Below, one piece after another: positions 1 to 7,140 of a stretch of DNA of 45,212 nt. The DNA is from JAAUTG01 sp964458705. Its GTDB lineage: Bacteria > Bacteroidota > Bacteroidia > Chitinophagales > Saprospiraceae. The notes under the pieces were generated by a model that ran no database searches, was not told the origin of the DNA, and worked only from the letters and a program-made list of their open reading frames with translations. Numbering within the stretch: position 1 is the first letter of the stretch; the number at the start of each line of letters is the position of its first letter. The stretch is taken from positions 1 through 45,212 of the forward strand of contig CAYWKD010000031.1 in assembly GCA_964458705.1 (NCBI GenBank). Direction: 5' to 3'. Both the position numbers and the translations under genes were made by a program.

Positions 1-40
1 GAACACTGGTTCAGTTTTAGTTACTAAACTTAACTTTTAC

Positions 41-922
41 ATGAAAGCATACGTTTTTCCGGGGCAAGGGGCTCAATTTGAAGGTATGGGTAAGGATATG
101 TTCGAGGCTTCCACACTCGCAAGAGAATTATTTACGGAAGCCAACGAAGTGCTGGGGTATGCAATCACTGATGCCATGTTTGAAGGAACAGCAGAAGAAT
201 TGAAGCAAACTAAAATTACACAGCCAGCTATTTTTTTGCATGCTGTCATCAGGGCAAAGATGGCTGGTAGCGACTTTCAGCCCGATTTTGTTGCTGGACA
301 TTCACTGGGTGAGTTCTCAGCACTTGTAGCTAGTCGAGCTCTTCGTTTTCAGGATGGCTTAAAGCTAGTCCAGCAGAGAGCTTTAGCGATGCAAAAAGCA
401 TGTGAAGCAGTTGAAAGTACAATGGCAGCTATTGTAGGTTTAGAAGACCAAATAGTGGAGCAGGTTTGTGCAACAATAACAGACGAAGTAGTGGTGGCAG
501 CTAATTATAACTGTCCTGGTCAATTGGTTATTTCTGGCTCTACCAAAGGTGTGAATCAGGCTGTAGAGAAGCTGAAAGCTATAGGTGCAAAACGAGCGTT
601 GTTGTTGGCAGTGGGTGGTGCATTTCATTCGCCTTTAATGCAGCCCGCCAAAGATGAACTGGCTGCGGCTATTGATGCGACTACAATAAATCAGCCGATC
701 TGTCCTATTTATCAAAACGTGGATGCTAAGCCACAGACTGATCCTGAAAAAATTAAACAAAATTTAATAGACCAACTTGTTTCTCCTGTGCGTTGGACAC
801 AGACAATGAAAAATATGATTGCCGATGGAGCAACTGCGTTTGTGGAAGTGGGTGGAGCAGGCAAAGTGCTACGCGGTATGTTGAAGCGACTCGATAGAGC
901 GTTTCCGAGTAGTACAATATAG
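41..922 (+). CDS. fabD: Malonyl-CoA:ACP transacylase FabD
   Basis: This enzyme moves malonyl groups from CoA to acyl carrier protein to start fatty-acid elongation in the cytoplasm. The protein is 293 residues, normal for the family. It begins with the FPGQGAQ oxyanion-hole motif (residues 6-12), carries the nucleophile elbow GHSLGE with Ser88, has the substrate-carboxylate Arg113 in QQRA, and the catalytic His196 in GGAFHSP. The ATG at 41 starts directly at the conserved N-terminus, so no upstream extension is needed. It is followed 50 bp later by algH on the same strand. No other fab genes are visible, so it stands apart from a fatty-acid cluster here. Identification is secure from the motifs. 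Confidence 0.97.
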   Translation: MKAYVFPGQGAQFEGMGKDMFEASTLARELFTEANEVLGYAITDAMFEGTAEELKQTKITQPAIFLHAVIRAKMAGSDFQPDFVAGHSLGEFSALVASRALRFQDGLKLVQQRALAMQKACEAVESTMAAIVGLEDQIVEQVCATITDEVVVAANYNCPGQLVISGSTKGVNQAVEKLKAIGAKRALLLAVGGAFHSPLMQPAKDELAAAIDATTINQPICPIYQNVDAKPQTDPEKIKQNLIDQLVSPVRWTQTMKNMIADGATAFVEVGGAGKVLRGMLKRLDRAFPSSTI

Positions 923-972
923 CTCTTAGGAGCAATAGATACTTTTTTATAAGAGAGGAAAAATTCAAAGAT

Positions 973-1542
973 ATGAAGCAATTCATCAGACAACCTCAAG
1001 TAAAAAGCGGAACGGTACTTTTATCAGACCCATTTATGTGGGACTCAAACTTCAAGAGATCGGCTGTTTTGCTTTGTGAGCATAACGAAGAAGGTTCACT
1101 AGGTTTCATAATGAATAAACCGCTTAATATGCAAGTAGGTGAATTAATCGGAGATTTTCCCGAGTTCGGGTCAGAAGTCTTCTTCGGAGGACCTGTTCAA
1201 ACAGATACCATTCACTACATTCATAATGTTGGAAATTTACTAGATGATAGTGTTAAGGTAGCTACTGGAGTTTACTGGGGAGGTGATTTTGATAAACTAA
1301 AGTTCTTGATTGATGCAGGGCTTGTTCAGTCTGAAAATGTTAGATTTTTTGTGGGCTACTCTGGATGGTCAGGCGGACAATTAAAGGAAGAAATGGATAT
1401 AGGCTCTTGGGTAATTGCACCAATGGATGCTAATTATTTATTCAAGTCCAATCCAGAGTATCTCTGGCAGAAAGTAATGCGAAATAAAGGCGATACCTAC
1501 TCGGTAATCGCTCAAATGCCAGATAGTTCCTCTTGGAACTAG
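973..1542 (+). CDS. algH: YqgE/AlgH family protein (UPF0301)
   Basis: A 189-residue protein of the YqgE/AlgH family. The hallmark features are visible: an N-terminal segment on release of material (GTVLLSDPFMWDSNF), the HNEEGSLGFIMNKPL stretch, FFGGPV, and the late GYSGWSGGQLKEE motif. The biochemical role of the family is not settled; AlgH was first linked to alginate regulation in Pseudomonas, and that role is not expected here. The gene lies 50 bp after fabD and may be co-transcribed with it. A long perfect inverted repeat follows the stop codon. The family assignment is firm, the function is open. Confidence 0.93.
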   Translation: MKQFIRQPQVKSGTVLLSDPFMWDSNFKRSAVLLCEHNEEGSLGFIMNKPLNMQVGELIGDFPEFGSEVFFGGPVQTDTIHYIHNVGNLLDDSVKVATGVYWGGDFDKLKFLIDAGLVQSENVRFFVGYSGWSGGQLKEEMDIGSWVIAPMDANYLFKSNPEYLWQKVMRNKGDTYSVIAQMPDSSSWN

Positions 1543-1557
1543 GGGTAATGGATAGAG

Positions 1558-1609
1558 AGTAATAGATAGACTTTTAGAATGTTGAAGTTCCAGAAGTCTA
1601 TCTATTACT
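1558..1609. terminator. Long hairpin between convergent genes
   Basis: A perfect 16-bp inverted repeat (AGTAATAGATAGACTT at 1558-1573 and its complement at 1594-1609) encloses a 20-base loop. It sits between the convergent algH and PQQ-dehydrogenase genes, so a bidirectional terminator is the simplest reading. There is no clean T-run, so the role is inferred from structure and position. Confidence 0.6.
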
Positions 1610-1616
1610 TACTCAA

Positions 1617-3059
1617 TTACAGTTCAATTGGCATCAACCGATAAATCATTCCTGGGTTTTCTACGGAGACGTAAACATACCCTTTCGGATCTACTTCTAC
1701 ACTTCTTACTCGACCAATATTTTTCATTAATAGTTCTTGACTCACTATTCTATCGCCCTCTACTTTGCAAAGGTTCAAGTATTTGTATCGTAAAGAACCC
1801 ACTAGCAGATCTCCTTCCCAGCCCTTGTACTTATTCGACTTGACGAACGTCATGCCACAAGGAGCAATGGAAGGCACCCAATAATTGATAGGTTGCTCCA
1901 TGCCATCCATTTTTGTTTTTTCTGTAAAGGTTGTACCATTATAGTTAATACCATAAGAAATGACTGGCCAGCCATAGTTTGCACCTTCTTGAATGATATT
2001 TACCTCATCCCCTCCTCTCGGTCCGTGTTCATGTTCCCATATCTCACCCGTTGCTGGATTCATTGCCAAACCTTGTGGATTGCGATGCCCAAAAGAGTAA
2101 ATGCTTTCCTTTGCTCCAGCTTGTCCTACAAATGGATTGCTTTCTGGAATACTTCCGTCGTCCTTAATTCTATGAATTTTACCACAATCATTGGTTAAGT
2201 ATTGTGGGTTATCATCTCTTTTGCCTCTATCTCCTACTGAGAAATAAAGGTAACCCTCTCGGTCAAACTCTATCCTACTTCCATAGTGGTGGCGTGTCTT
2301 GAGATAAGGTTCTGCAACAAAAATATCTTGTTGTTCCACGATTACTTTATCGCTTAGCTTTGCACGCATGATGGCTGTAGTGGCTAGCTTATTATCGGTA
2401 GGATGAGGTTTAGAATAAGAAAGATAAATAATGTTATTCATAGCGAAATTGGGGTGCAACTCTACATCTAGTAAACCGCCCTGACCATCAGAATTCACTT
2501 CAGGAACGCCATTTAGAACGATTTTGTGACCGTCTGTCTTCACGCGGTAAAGTGTTCCTGATTTTTCAGTGACTAGCATATCGCCATCAGGTAGAAACGT
2601 CATCCCCCACGGACTGTCCATTCTTGTAACGATTGTATCTAGCTCGAATGTTAGGGATGCAGTCATAAAAGTATCTGTTTCTAACTCATCATTTTGGAAA
2701 GAGTAGCGATCTACATTGCTAATACCCTCTAAGATGTAGTTGGTTAATTCTGCAATTTCATTATCTGTGAATGTTGTATCGTAGGCTGGCATTCCATCAT
2801 CAGGATAACCATATTTGATAGCCTTGATAATGTCTGCTTTCGTTTTGCCATACTTCCACTTTCGATCCACAAAAGCCTGCATTTGTGCGCCATGACATCC
2901 TGCACAATAGTTGCTATAATTAGCCTCCACTTTTGTTACTTGATCGTTGGTTAGAATAGGTTGACCTTTAATATTATTTTCTTCTACCATCGTTTTGCTG
3001 CAAGCAAAAAGAAGAACAAACGCCAGCACAATGGATACTAATAGGAATTTATTTTTCAT
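1617..3059 (-). CDS. Cytochrome c-fused PQQ-dependent sugar dehydrogenase lipoprotein
   Basis: A 480-residue exported lipoprotein. Residues 1-20 are a signal ending in a lipobox with Cys20 (LLFAC). Residues about 45-115 are a small class I cytochrome c with CAGCH (Cys52, Cys55, His56) and a probable axial Met in DGMPAY. Residues about 140-478 are a six-bladed glucose/sorbosone dehydrogenase propeller, beginning at SPWGMTFLPDG and containing the RHHYGSR segment that carries the catalytic His in soluble PQQ glucose dehydrogenase. The likely reaction is oxidation of a sugar or related alcohol, with electrons passing from PQQ to the attached heme. The cofactor and substrate are inferred from the family. 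No PQQ biosynthesis genes are in view. A second heme lipoprotein lies at 14000-15400, but the two are not linked in an operon. Confidence 0.85.
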   Translation of the reverse strand: MKNKFLLVSIVLAFVLLFACSKTMVEENNIKGQPILTNDQVTKVEANYSNYCAGCHGAQMQAFVDRKWKYGKTKADIIKAIKYGYPDDGMPAYDTTFTDNEIAELTNYILEGISNVDRYSFQNDELETDTFMTASLTFELDTIVTRMDSPWGMTFLPDGDMLVTEKSGTLYRVKTDGHKIVLNGVPEVNSDGQGGLLDVELHPNFAMNNIIYLSYSKPHPTDNKLATTAIMRAKLSDKVIVEQQDIFVAEPYLKTRHHYGSRIEFDREGYLYFSVGDRGKRDDNPQYLTNDCGKIHRIKDDGSIPESNPFVGQAGAKESIYSFGHRNPQGLAMNPATGEIWEHEHGPRGGDEVNIIQEGANYGWPVISYGINYNGTTFTEKTKMDGMEQPINYWVPSIAPCGMTFVKSNKYKGWEGDLLVGSLRYKYLNLCKVEGDRIVSQELLMKNIGRVRSVEVDPKGYVYVSVENPGMIYRLMPIEL

Positions 3060-3322
3060 TATATGAATTATATTTTAGGTTCGTTAATAAATTACTTATT
3101 CATTTTTTGGGCATTCAAATGCTTCTAGTCTTGTGATGTTTCCCTCAAGGCTAAAACTCAAAGTCAAGCATTAACATTGTCCGTTGGGCTATGCCTGAAG
3201 AGGATCAGATGTTATCTGAATAAATCCTCAAAGTAAAAATACAAATAGACCATCAATAAAAATAATCTGATTTCAAGAATCGCTTTTTTTATTGTGTACA
3301 AATTGTAATAGGTTTTTACTCG
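3060..3322. other. Intergenic region with a branched hairpin
   Basis: This 263-bp gap lies upstream of the PQQ dehydrogenase gene and downstream of the argE-like gene, both on the minus strand. It contains one clear structure at 3200-3229: GAGGAT pairs with ATCCTC and an inner CAGAT pairs with ATCTG around a GTT loop, with a five-base bulge. No T-run follows on the minus strand. It may end the argE-like transcript or lie in the leader of the dehydrogenase mRNA. Nothing else was recognised. Confidence 0.4.
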
Positions 3323-4474
3323 TTACAGGATTCTAACCAAATTCTGAATCATCTTCACACCTAATTCTAACTGCTCCTTTGTGATAAATTCGTTTGCACG
3401 GTGCGCTTGAGCAATGGAGCCTGGCCCGCAGATGATGCTTTCGTAGCCAGCTTCTGCAAATTGTCCAGCTTCGGCACCATAAGAAACGGCATCTAACTGC
3501 TTATTGCTAGTCAATCGTTTCACCAAATCTACGATAGATTGATCGGCGTTCGTATCTAAAGGCGGCACTGGTGGGTGGTGCTGAGTAGTTTCTATTCTGA
3601 AACCAGCGAAAGTGCTTTTTAAGGCTTGTTCTCTGCTACTGCAATAAGCGCCAAACTCCTTGAGAATTTGGTGAACATTATCTTTGGGGATAGTGCGAAC
3701 ATCCCAATAAAAAGTTGCCTGATCGGCAATGACATTAGGCGCAATGCCAGCGTGTAGCATTCCCACATGCAAGGAGGAATGGGGAGGTGTGAAGCGATCG
3801 TCTATCCTTCCTGCTGCGATGAGTTCGTTCATTTTATGTTCCAACCATAGAATTAGTCGTGCTGATTCGTGGATGGCACTCACTTCTTGTTTGATACGAC
3901 TGCTGTGTCCTGCCGAGCCATTTACCTTAGTTTCTAGCACACAAATTCCTTTTTGTCCAATAGTTGGAAGCATCACAGATGGCTCACCAATGATGGCATA
4001 TTGAGGCTGTTCAGAATAAGTAGCTTGAATATCTTTAATCAAGTCTGGTGCTGCTAGACAGCCAACTTCTTCATCATAAGAGAAGGCGAAATAAATAGGT
4101 TTACTCAAGTCGGCTTTTGCCATTTCGGGTAAAGTAGCCAAGCAGCAAGCGAGAAATCCTTTCATGTCGCAGGCACCTCTGCCATAAAGTTTACCATCAC
4201 CTCGATCTGTCAAAACAAATGGATTAGTATCCCATGCTTGACCTTCCACTGGCACAACATCAGTATGTCCAGAGAGTATAACACCACCATCCACCGCAGG
4301 CCCGATTCGGCAGTGTAGGGAGGCTTTTGTCCCTTCTTCATTGGGTACGAGCTTGGTTGAAATATCGTATTCTTCTATGTAATTTTTGATCCACTGAATG
4401 ATGGTGAGATTGGACTCACCTCCTAAACATGGAAAAGATATTAATTTAGAAAGAATATCGGTTGCACTACTCAT
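3323..4474 (-). CDS. argE: Acetylornithine deacetylase-like M20 metallopeptidase (ArgE)
   Basis: A 383-residue M20-family zinc hydrolase. The metal-site motifs are in order: GHTDVVP (His70, Asp72), GRGACDMKG (Asp103 bridging), and DEEVGC (Glu135 catalytic, Glu136 metal ligand). The dimerisation lid lies between about 180 and 290. The wording of the motifs fits ArgE, which removes the acyl group from N-acetylornithine in arginine synthesis; some Bacteroidota use succinylated intermediates instead, and this cannot be told from sequence. No other arg genes are nearby, so the pathway is dispersed. A related M20 deacylase with another substrate is the alternative. Confidence 0.85.
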   Translation of the reverse strand: MSSATDILSKLISFPCLGGESNLTIIQWIKNYIEEYDISTKLVPNEEGTKASLHCRIGPAVDGGVILSGHTDVVPVEGQAWDTNPFVLTDRGDGKLYGRGACDMKGFLACCLATLPEMAKADLSKPIYFAFSYDEEVGCLAAPDLIKDIQATYSEQPQYAIIGEPSVMLPTIGQKGICVLETKVNGSAGHSSRIKQEVSAIHESARLILWLEHKMNELIAAGRIDDRFTPPHSSLHVGMLHAGIAPNVIADQATFYWDVRTIPKDNVHQILKEFGAYCSSREQALKSTFAGFRIETTQHHPPVPPLDTNADQSIVDLVKRLTSNKQLDAVSYGAEAGQFAEAGYESIICGPGSIAQAHRANEFITKEQLELGVKMIQNLVRIL

Positions 4475-4832
4475 ATATGGAAATATTTTATTCGTATAAA
4501 TTTAAAGAATGAAGCAAGTTTTAATATCAACTTCTTTGAATAAGGTACACTGTGAAGCACTATTATTTAGCCCACGTATCACTACAAAATAGGTTATGAT
4601 AAGTTTAAGATCGATGTTAATCACTGGCTCAGTGAAATATTCTACGCAAAATCAATACTAAAAAAGTAAGAAGAACTGTAGTAAAATGAAAGGGTCTGAT
4701 CCGCATCTAACTTTTGATTTCGGCGGACAGGTAATCGCTTCGAAATGCCAAACCTTTTGTATGCCAAAACCGTTGTAGTACCCCGACAAAGTCGGACAGC
4801 GAGCTAAGTTTAAATAGATTATCTTTTCTTGC
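4475..4832. other. Gene-free region with small palindromes and a peptide-like repeat fragment
   Basis: This 358-bp region has no convincing gene. It holds a perfect 6-bp hairpin TCACTG-GCT-CAGTGA at 4621-4635 and a CCGAC-AAA-GTCGG hairpin at 4783-4795. Read on the minus strand, roughly 4670-4810 is open and could encode a peptide containing SGYYNGFGIQKVWHF and ITCPPK. I have an impression of this short peptide pattern recurring as fragments in Bacteroidota genomes, which would make it a repeat rather than a gene; that is recollection and not shown here. The segment directly precedes the selU-selD gene, which starts at 4833. Confidence 0.35.
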
Positions 4833-6881
4833 ATGATTAAATACATCAATATTGAAGAAGCCTTAAAACTTCAACTGCCAATTATAGATGTTCGGTCGCC
4901 TCTTGAACATGAAAAAGGTCATATTCTAGGTGTCACAAATATTGCTTTATTCAGCGATGAAGAAAGAGCGCATGTAGGCACTGTTTATAAGCAACAATCA
5001 AAAGAAAAAGCGATTGAATTGGGTTACATTTATGTTAATCCTAAATTGGATCAATTTATTTTGGAGGCTGCCAAAGTCGCTCCAGATGGTGCTGTAATCA
5101 TTCATTGCTGGAGAGGCGGAATGCGAAGTCAATCATTTGCAAAGCATTTGATGACCAATGGTTTTCGGGATGTTAGTGTGATTGAAGGTGGTTACAAAGC
5201 CTATAGAAATTATGTGTTGGATTATTTCAAAACCCCTTTTTCTCTTAAAATTATCGGTGGTTATACAGGTAGCGGCAAAACGGAAATACTTCAAGCGTTA
5301 CAAAAAAAAGGTGAGCAGGTAGTAGATTTGGAGGGATTGGCACATCATAGAGGGTCTGCTTTTGGTGGTATTGGTCAAGGTGAGCAACCGACTGTAGAGC
5401 AGTTCGAGAATGATTTATTTACTCAATTTTCTAAACTAGATTTAAATAAGACGATATGGTTGGAGGACGAAAGTCAAAATATCGGAAAGGTGATTTTACC
5501 GACTTCATTGTTCAACCAAATGAGACAGGCCGATGTGCTATTTTTGGAAATTTCTAAGGAAGAGCGAGCCAAGCATCTTGTGAGCGGCTATGCCAATTGT
5601 GAAGATAAACTTTTGGAGGAAGGTATTAAAAGAATTGGTAAGCGATTGGGGGGGCTAAGGACTCAACAGGCGCTTGAATTTCTGGCGAACAAAAATTATT
5701 ATGATGTTGCATTGATGGTGCTCAATTACTACGATAAGTATTACTTGCGTGGACTCCAGAAAAAACCAGCTTCGAGAATAAGAAAACTTAAATTAGCATC
5801 AACTGACCATCATCAAAACGCAAAAGACATATTGAGTTATATGAAAAAAGTTAAAGACATTCAACTCACCGCATACAGTCACGGGGCGGGATGTGGTTGT
5901 AAAATTTCACCTGCGCTATTATCTGAAATGCTCCATACAGACCAGCCTGAGGTGCTGGATAAGAAGATTATTGTTGGAAATAGCACCAGAGACGATGCAG
6001 CCGTTTACGATATGGGAGATGGCACAGGAATTATCTCAACTACAGATTTTTTTATGCCTATCGTGGATGACCCCTTTACTTTCGGACAAATAGCTGCAAC
6101 CAATGCTATAAGCGATATTTTCGCAATGGGTGGGCAGCCCATTATGTCTATTGCTATTTTCGGTTGGCCGATAGACAAGCTTTCTGCTGATGTAGCTAGA
6201 GCGGTACTAGCTGGAGGTCGTGAGGTATGCTCTAGAGTGGGCAGTCCGCTAGTTGGAGGACATAGCATCGACAGTCCTGAGCCAATATTTGGTCTTGCGG
6301 TAACAGGTAAAATTGATTTGAAGCACCTCAAACGGAATAATTCTGCGACAGAGGGCTGCAAACTTTATCTTACTAAACCTTTGGGAGTGGGCATACTCAC
6401 TACCGCAGAAAAACAAGGAAAAATAGAGGAAAAAGACAAACACATTGCGCCAAAATCAATGACAACCCTTAATTCTATCGGTTTTGAACTGGGGAAGATG
6501 GATGGTGTAAAAGCGATGACGGATGTTACAGGCTTTGGTCTTTTGGGTCACTTGGTAGAGATGTGCGAAGGAAGCCGACTTTCTGCGGAATTATATTTCG
6601 ATAAAGTTCCTGTTTTTGAAGAGGTTTTTAAATACATAGAATTGTCTTGTATTCCAGGTGGAACAGTTAGGAATTGGAAGAGTTATGGTCATCATACCAG
6701 CTTAAAATCAGGGAGCTACAAAGAAATTCTTTGCGATCCACAGACTAGCGGTGGTTTGCTTATTGCCGTGGAAGACAAAGCAAGTCAGCAAGTTGAGCAG
6801 TTGCTAAAAGAAAATGGGCTTCAAGCAGTTTGTATAGGAGAAATGAAAGCACAAGAGAAGCTGCTCATAAACGTGATATAA
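4833..6881 (+). CDS. Fused tRNA 2-selenouridine synthase and selenophosphate synthase (SelU-SelD)
   Basis: One 682-residue frame holds two complete enzymes. Residues 1-335 are SelU (MnmH/YbbB): a rhodanese domain with IDVRSPLEHEKGH and catalytic Cys92 in HCWRGGMRSQS, then a P-loop domain with GYTGSGKT at 143-150. It converts 2-thiouridine to 2-selenouridine at the wobble base of some tRNAs. Residues about 340-682 are SelD: the YSHGAGCGCK motif places catalytic Cys354 and Lys357, followed by the ATP-binding DDAAVYDMGDG segment. SelD makes selenophosphate from selenide and ATP. The catalytic position is Cys (TGT), not selenocysteine. The joint is short, near Met337 (ATG at 5841), which might act as an internal start for free SelD. 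No selA, selB or tRNA-Sec is in view. A decayed transposase follows immediately downstream. Confidence 0.95.
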   Translation: MIKYINIEEALKLQLPIIDVRSPLEHEKGHILGVTNIALFSDEERAHVGTVYKQQSKEKAIELGYIYVNPKLDQFILEAAKVAPDGAVIIHCWRGGMRSQSFAKHLMTNGFRDVSVIEGGYKAYRNYVLDYFKTPFSLKIIGGYTGSGKTEILQALQKKGEQVVDLEGLAHHRGSAFGGIGQGEQPTVEQFENDLFTQFSKLDLNKTIWLEDESQNIGKVILPTSLFNQMRQADVLFLEISKEERAKHLVSGYANCEDKLLEEGIKRIGKRLGGLRTQQALEFLANKNYYDVALMVLNYYDKYYLRGLQKKPASRIRKLKLASTDHHQNAKDILSYMKKVKDIQLTAYSHGAGCGCKISPALLSEMLHTDQPEVLDKKIIVGNSTRDDAAVYDMGDGTGIISTTDFFMPIVDDPFTFGQIAATNAISDIFAMGGQPIMSIAIFGWPIDKLSADVARAVLAGGREVCSRVGSPLVGGHSIDSPEPIFGLAVTGKIDLKHLKRNNSATEGCKLYLTKPLGVGILTTAEKQGKIEEKDKHIAPKSMTTLNSIGFELGKMDGVKAMTDVTGFGLLGHLVEMCEGSRLSAELYFDKVPVFEEVFKYIELSCIPGGTVRNWKSYGHHTSLKSGSYKEILCDPQTSGGLLIAVEDKASQQVEQLLKENGLQAVCIGEMKAQEKLLINVI

Positions 6882-6888
6882 AAACTAG

Positions 6889-7062
6889 TATAAAATATTG
6901 GCGAACTATTGTATGCCCGATCATTTCTACATTTTGCTAGGTCTCCATCCGAGCCGATCTATTTCTGATTTAGCAAGGAACATCAAAGCTAATTTCTCTA
7001 AATGGATTAATGACAACAAACTGCAAGCTATCGCTAAGACTGGCAAAGAGGAAATAAATTGA
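6889..7062 (+). pseudogene. Decayed IS200-type (Y1/REP-associated) transposase fragment
   Basis: An open stretch of 57 codons starts after a stop at 6886 and ends with TGA at 7060-7062. It reads like the middle of an IS200/RAYT transposase: MPDHFYILLGL, then SISDLARNIKANFSKWIND. In the intact family the first segment carries the HUH metal motif (His-hydrophobic-His). Here the second His is replaced by Tyr (HFY). The N-terminal third and the C-terminal part with the catalytic Tyr are missing. It is therefore a dead remnant. It sits 7 bp after the selU-selD stop and just upstream of the DPP IV promoter. Family assignment is by pattern recognition. Confidence 0.7.
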
Positions 7063-7065
7063 AAG

Positions 7066-7086
7066 TTAGTACTAAAGTCCAAATCT
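7066..7086 (+). repeat. Dispersed 21-bp repeat, copy 1
   Basis: This segment matches 18836-18856 at 18 of 21 positions, with the last 13 bases (AAAGTCCAAATCT) identical. It begins four bases after the decayed IS200-type transposase. The second copy lies just after the photolyase gene. It may be a leftover end of a mobile element. Confidence 0.5.
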
Positions 7087-7089
7087 TAC

Positions 7090-7097
7090 TAACTTTG
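7090..7097 (+). promoter_or_regulatory. Bacteroidota-type -7 box upstream of the DPP IV gene
   Basis: TAACTTTG fits the phylum's -7 consensus TAnnTTTG and lies 43 bp before the ATG at 7141. No clear TTG was found at the usual -33 position, so this is a half-supported promoter. Confidence 0.5.
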
Positions 7098-7140
7098 TTA
7101 CAATAAGAATGCTTACGTTAAAAAAAAATGAACAAATAAG

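Noticed and set aside
4658..4849. A 63-residue protein on the minus strand
   Set aside because: It overlaps the start of selU-selD, has no start context and resembles a repeat fragment more than a gene.
5886..5910. Selenocysteine in the SelD active site
   Set aside because: The catalytic codon is TGT (Cys354) and no in-frame TGA is present.
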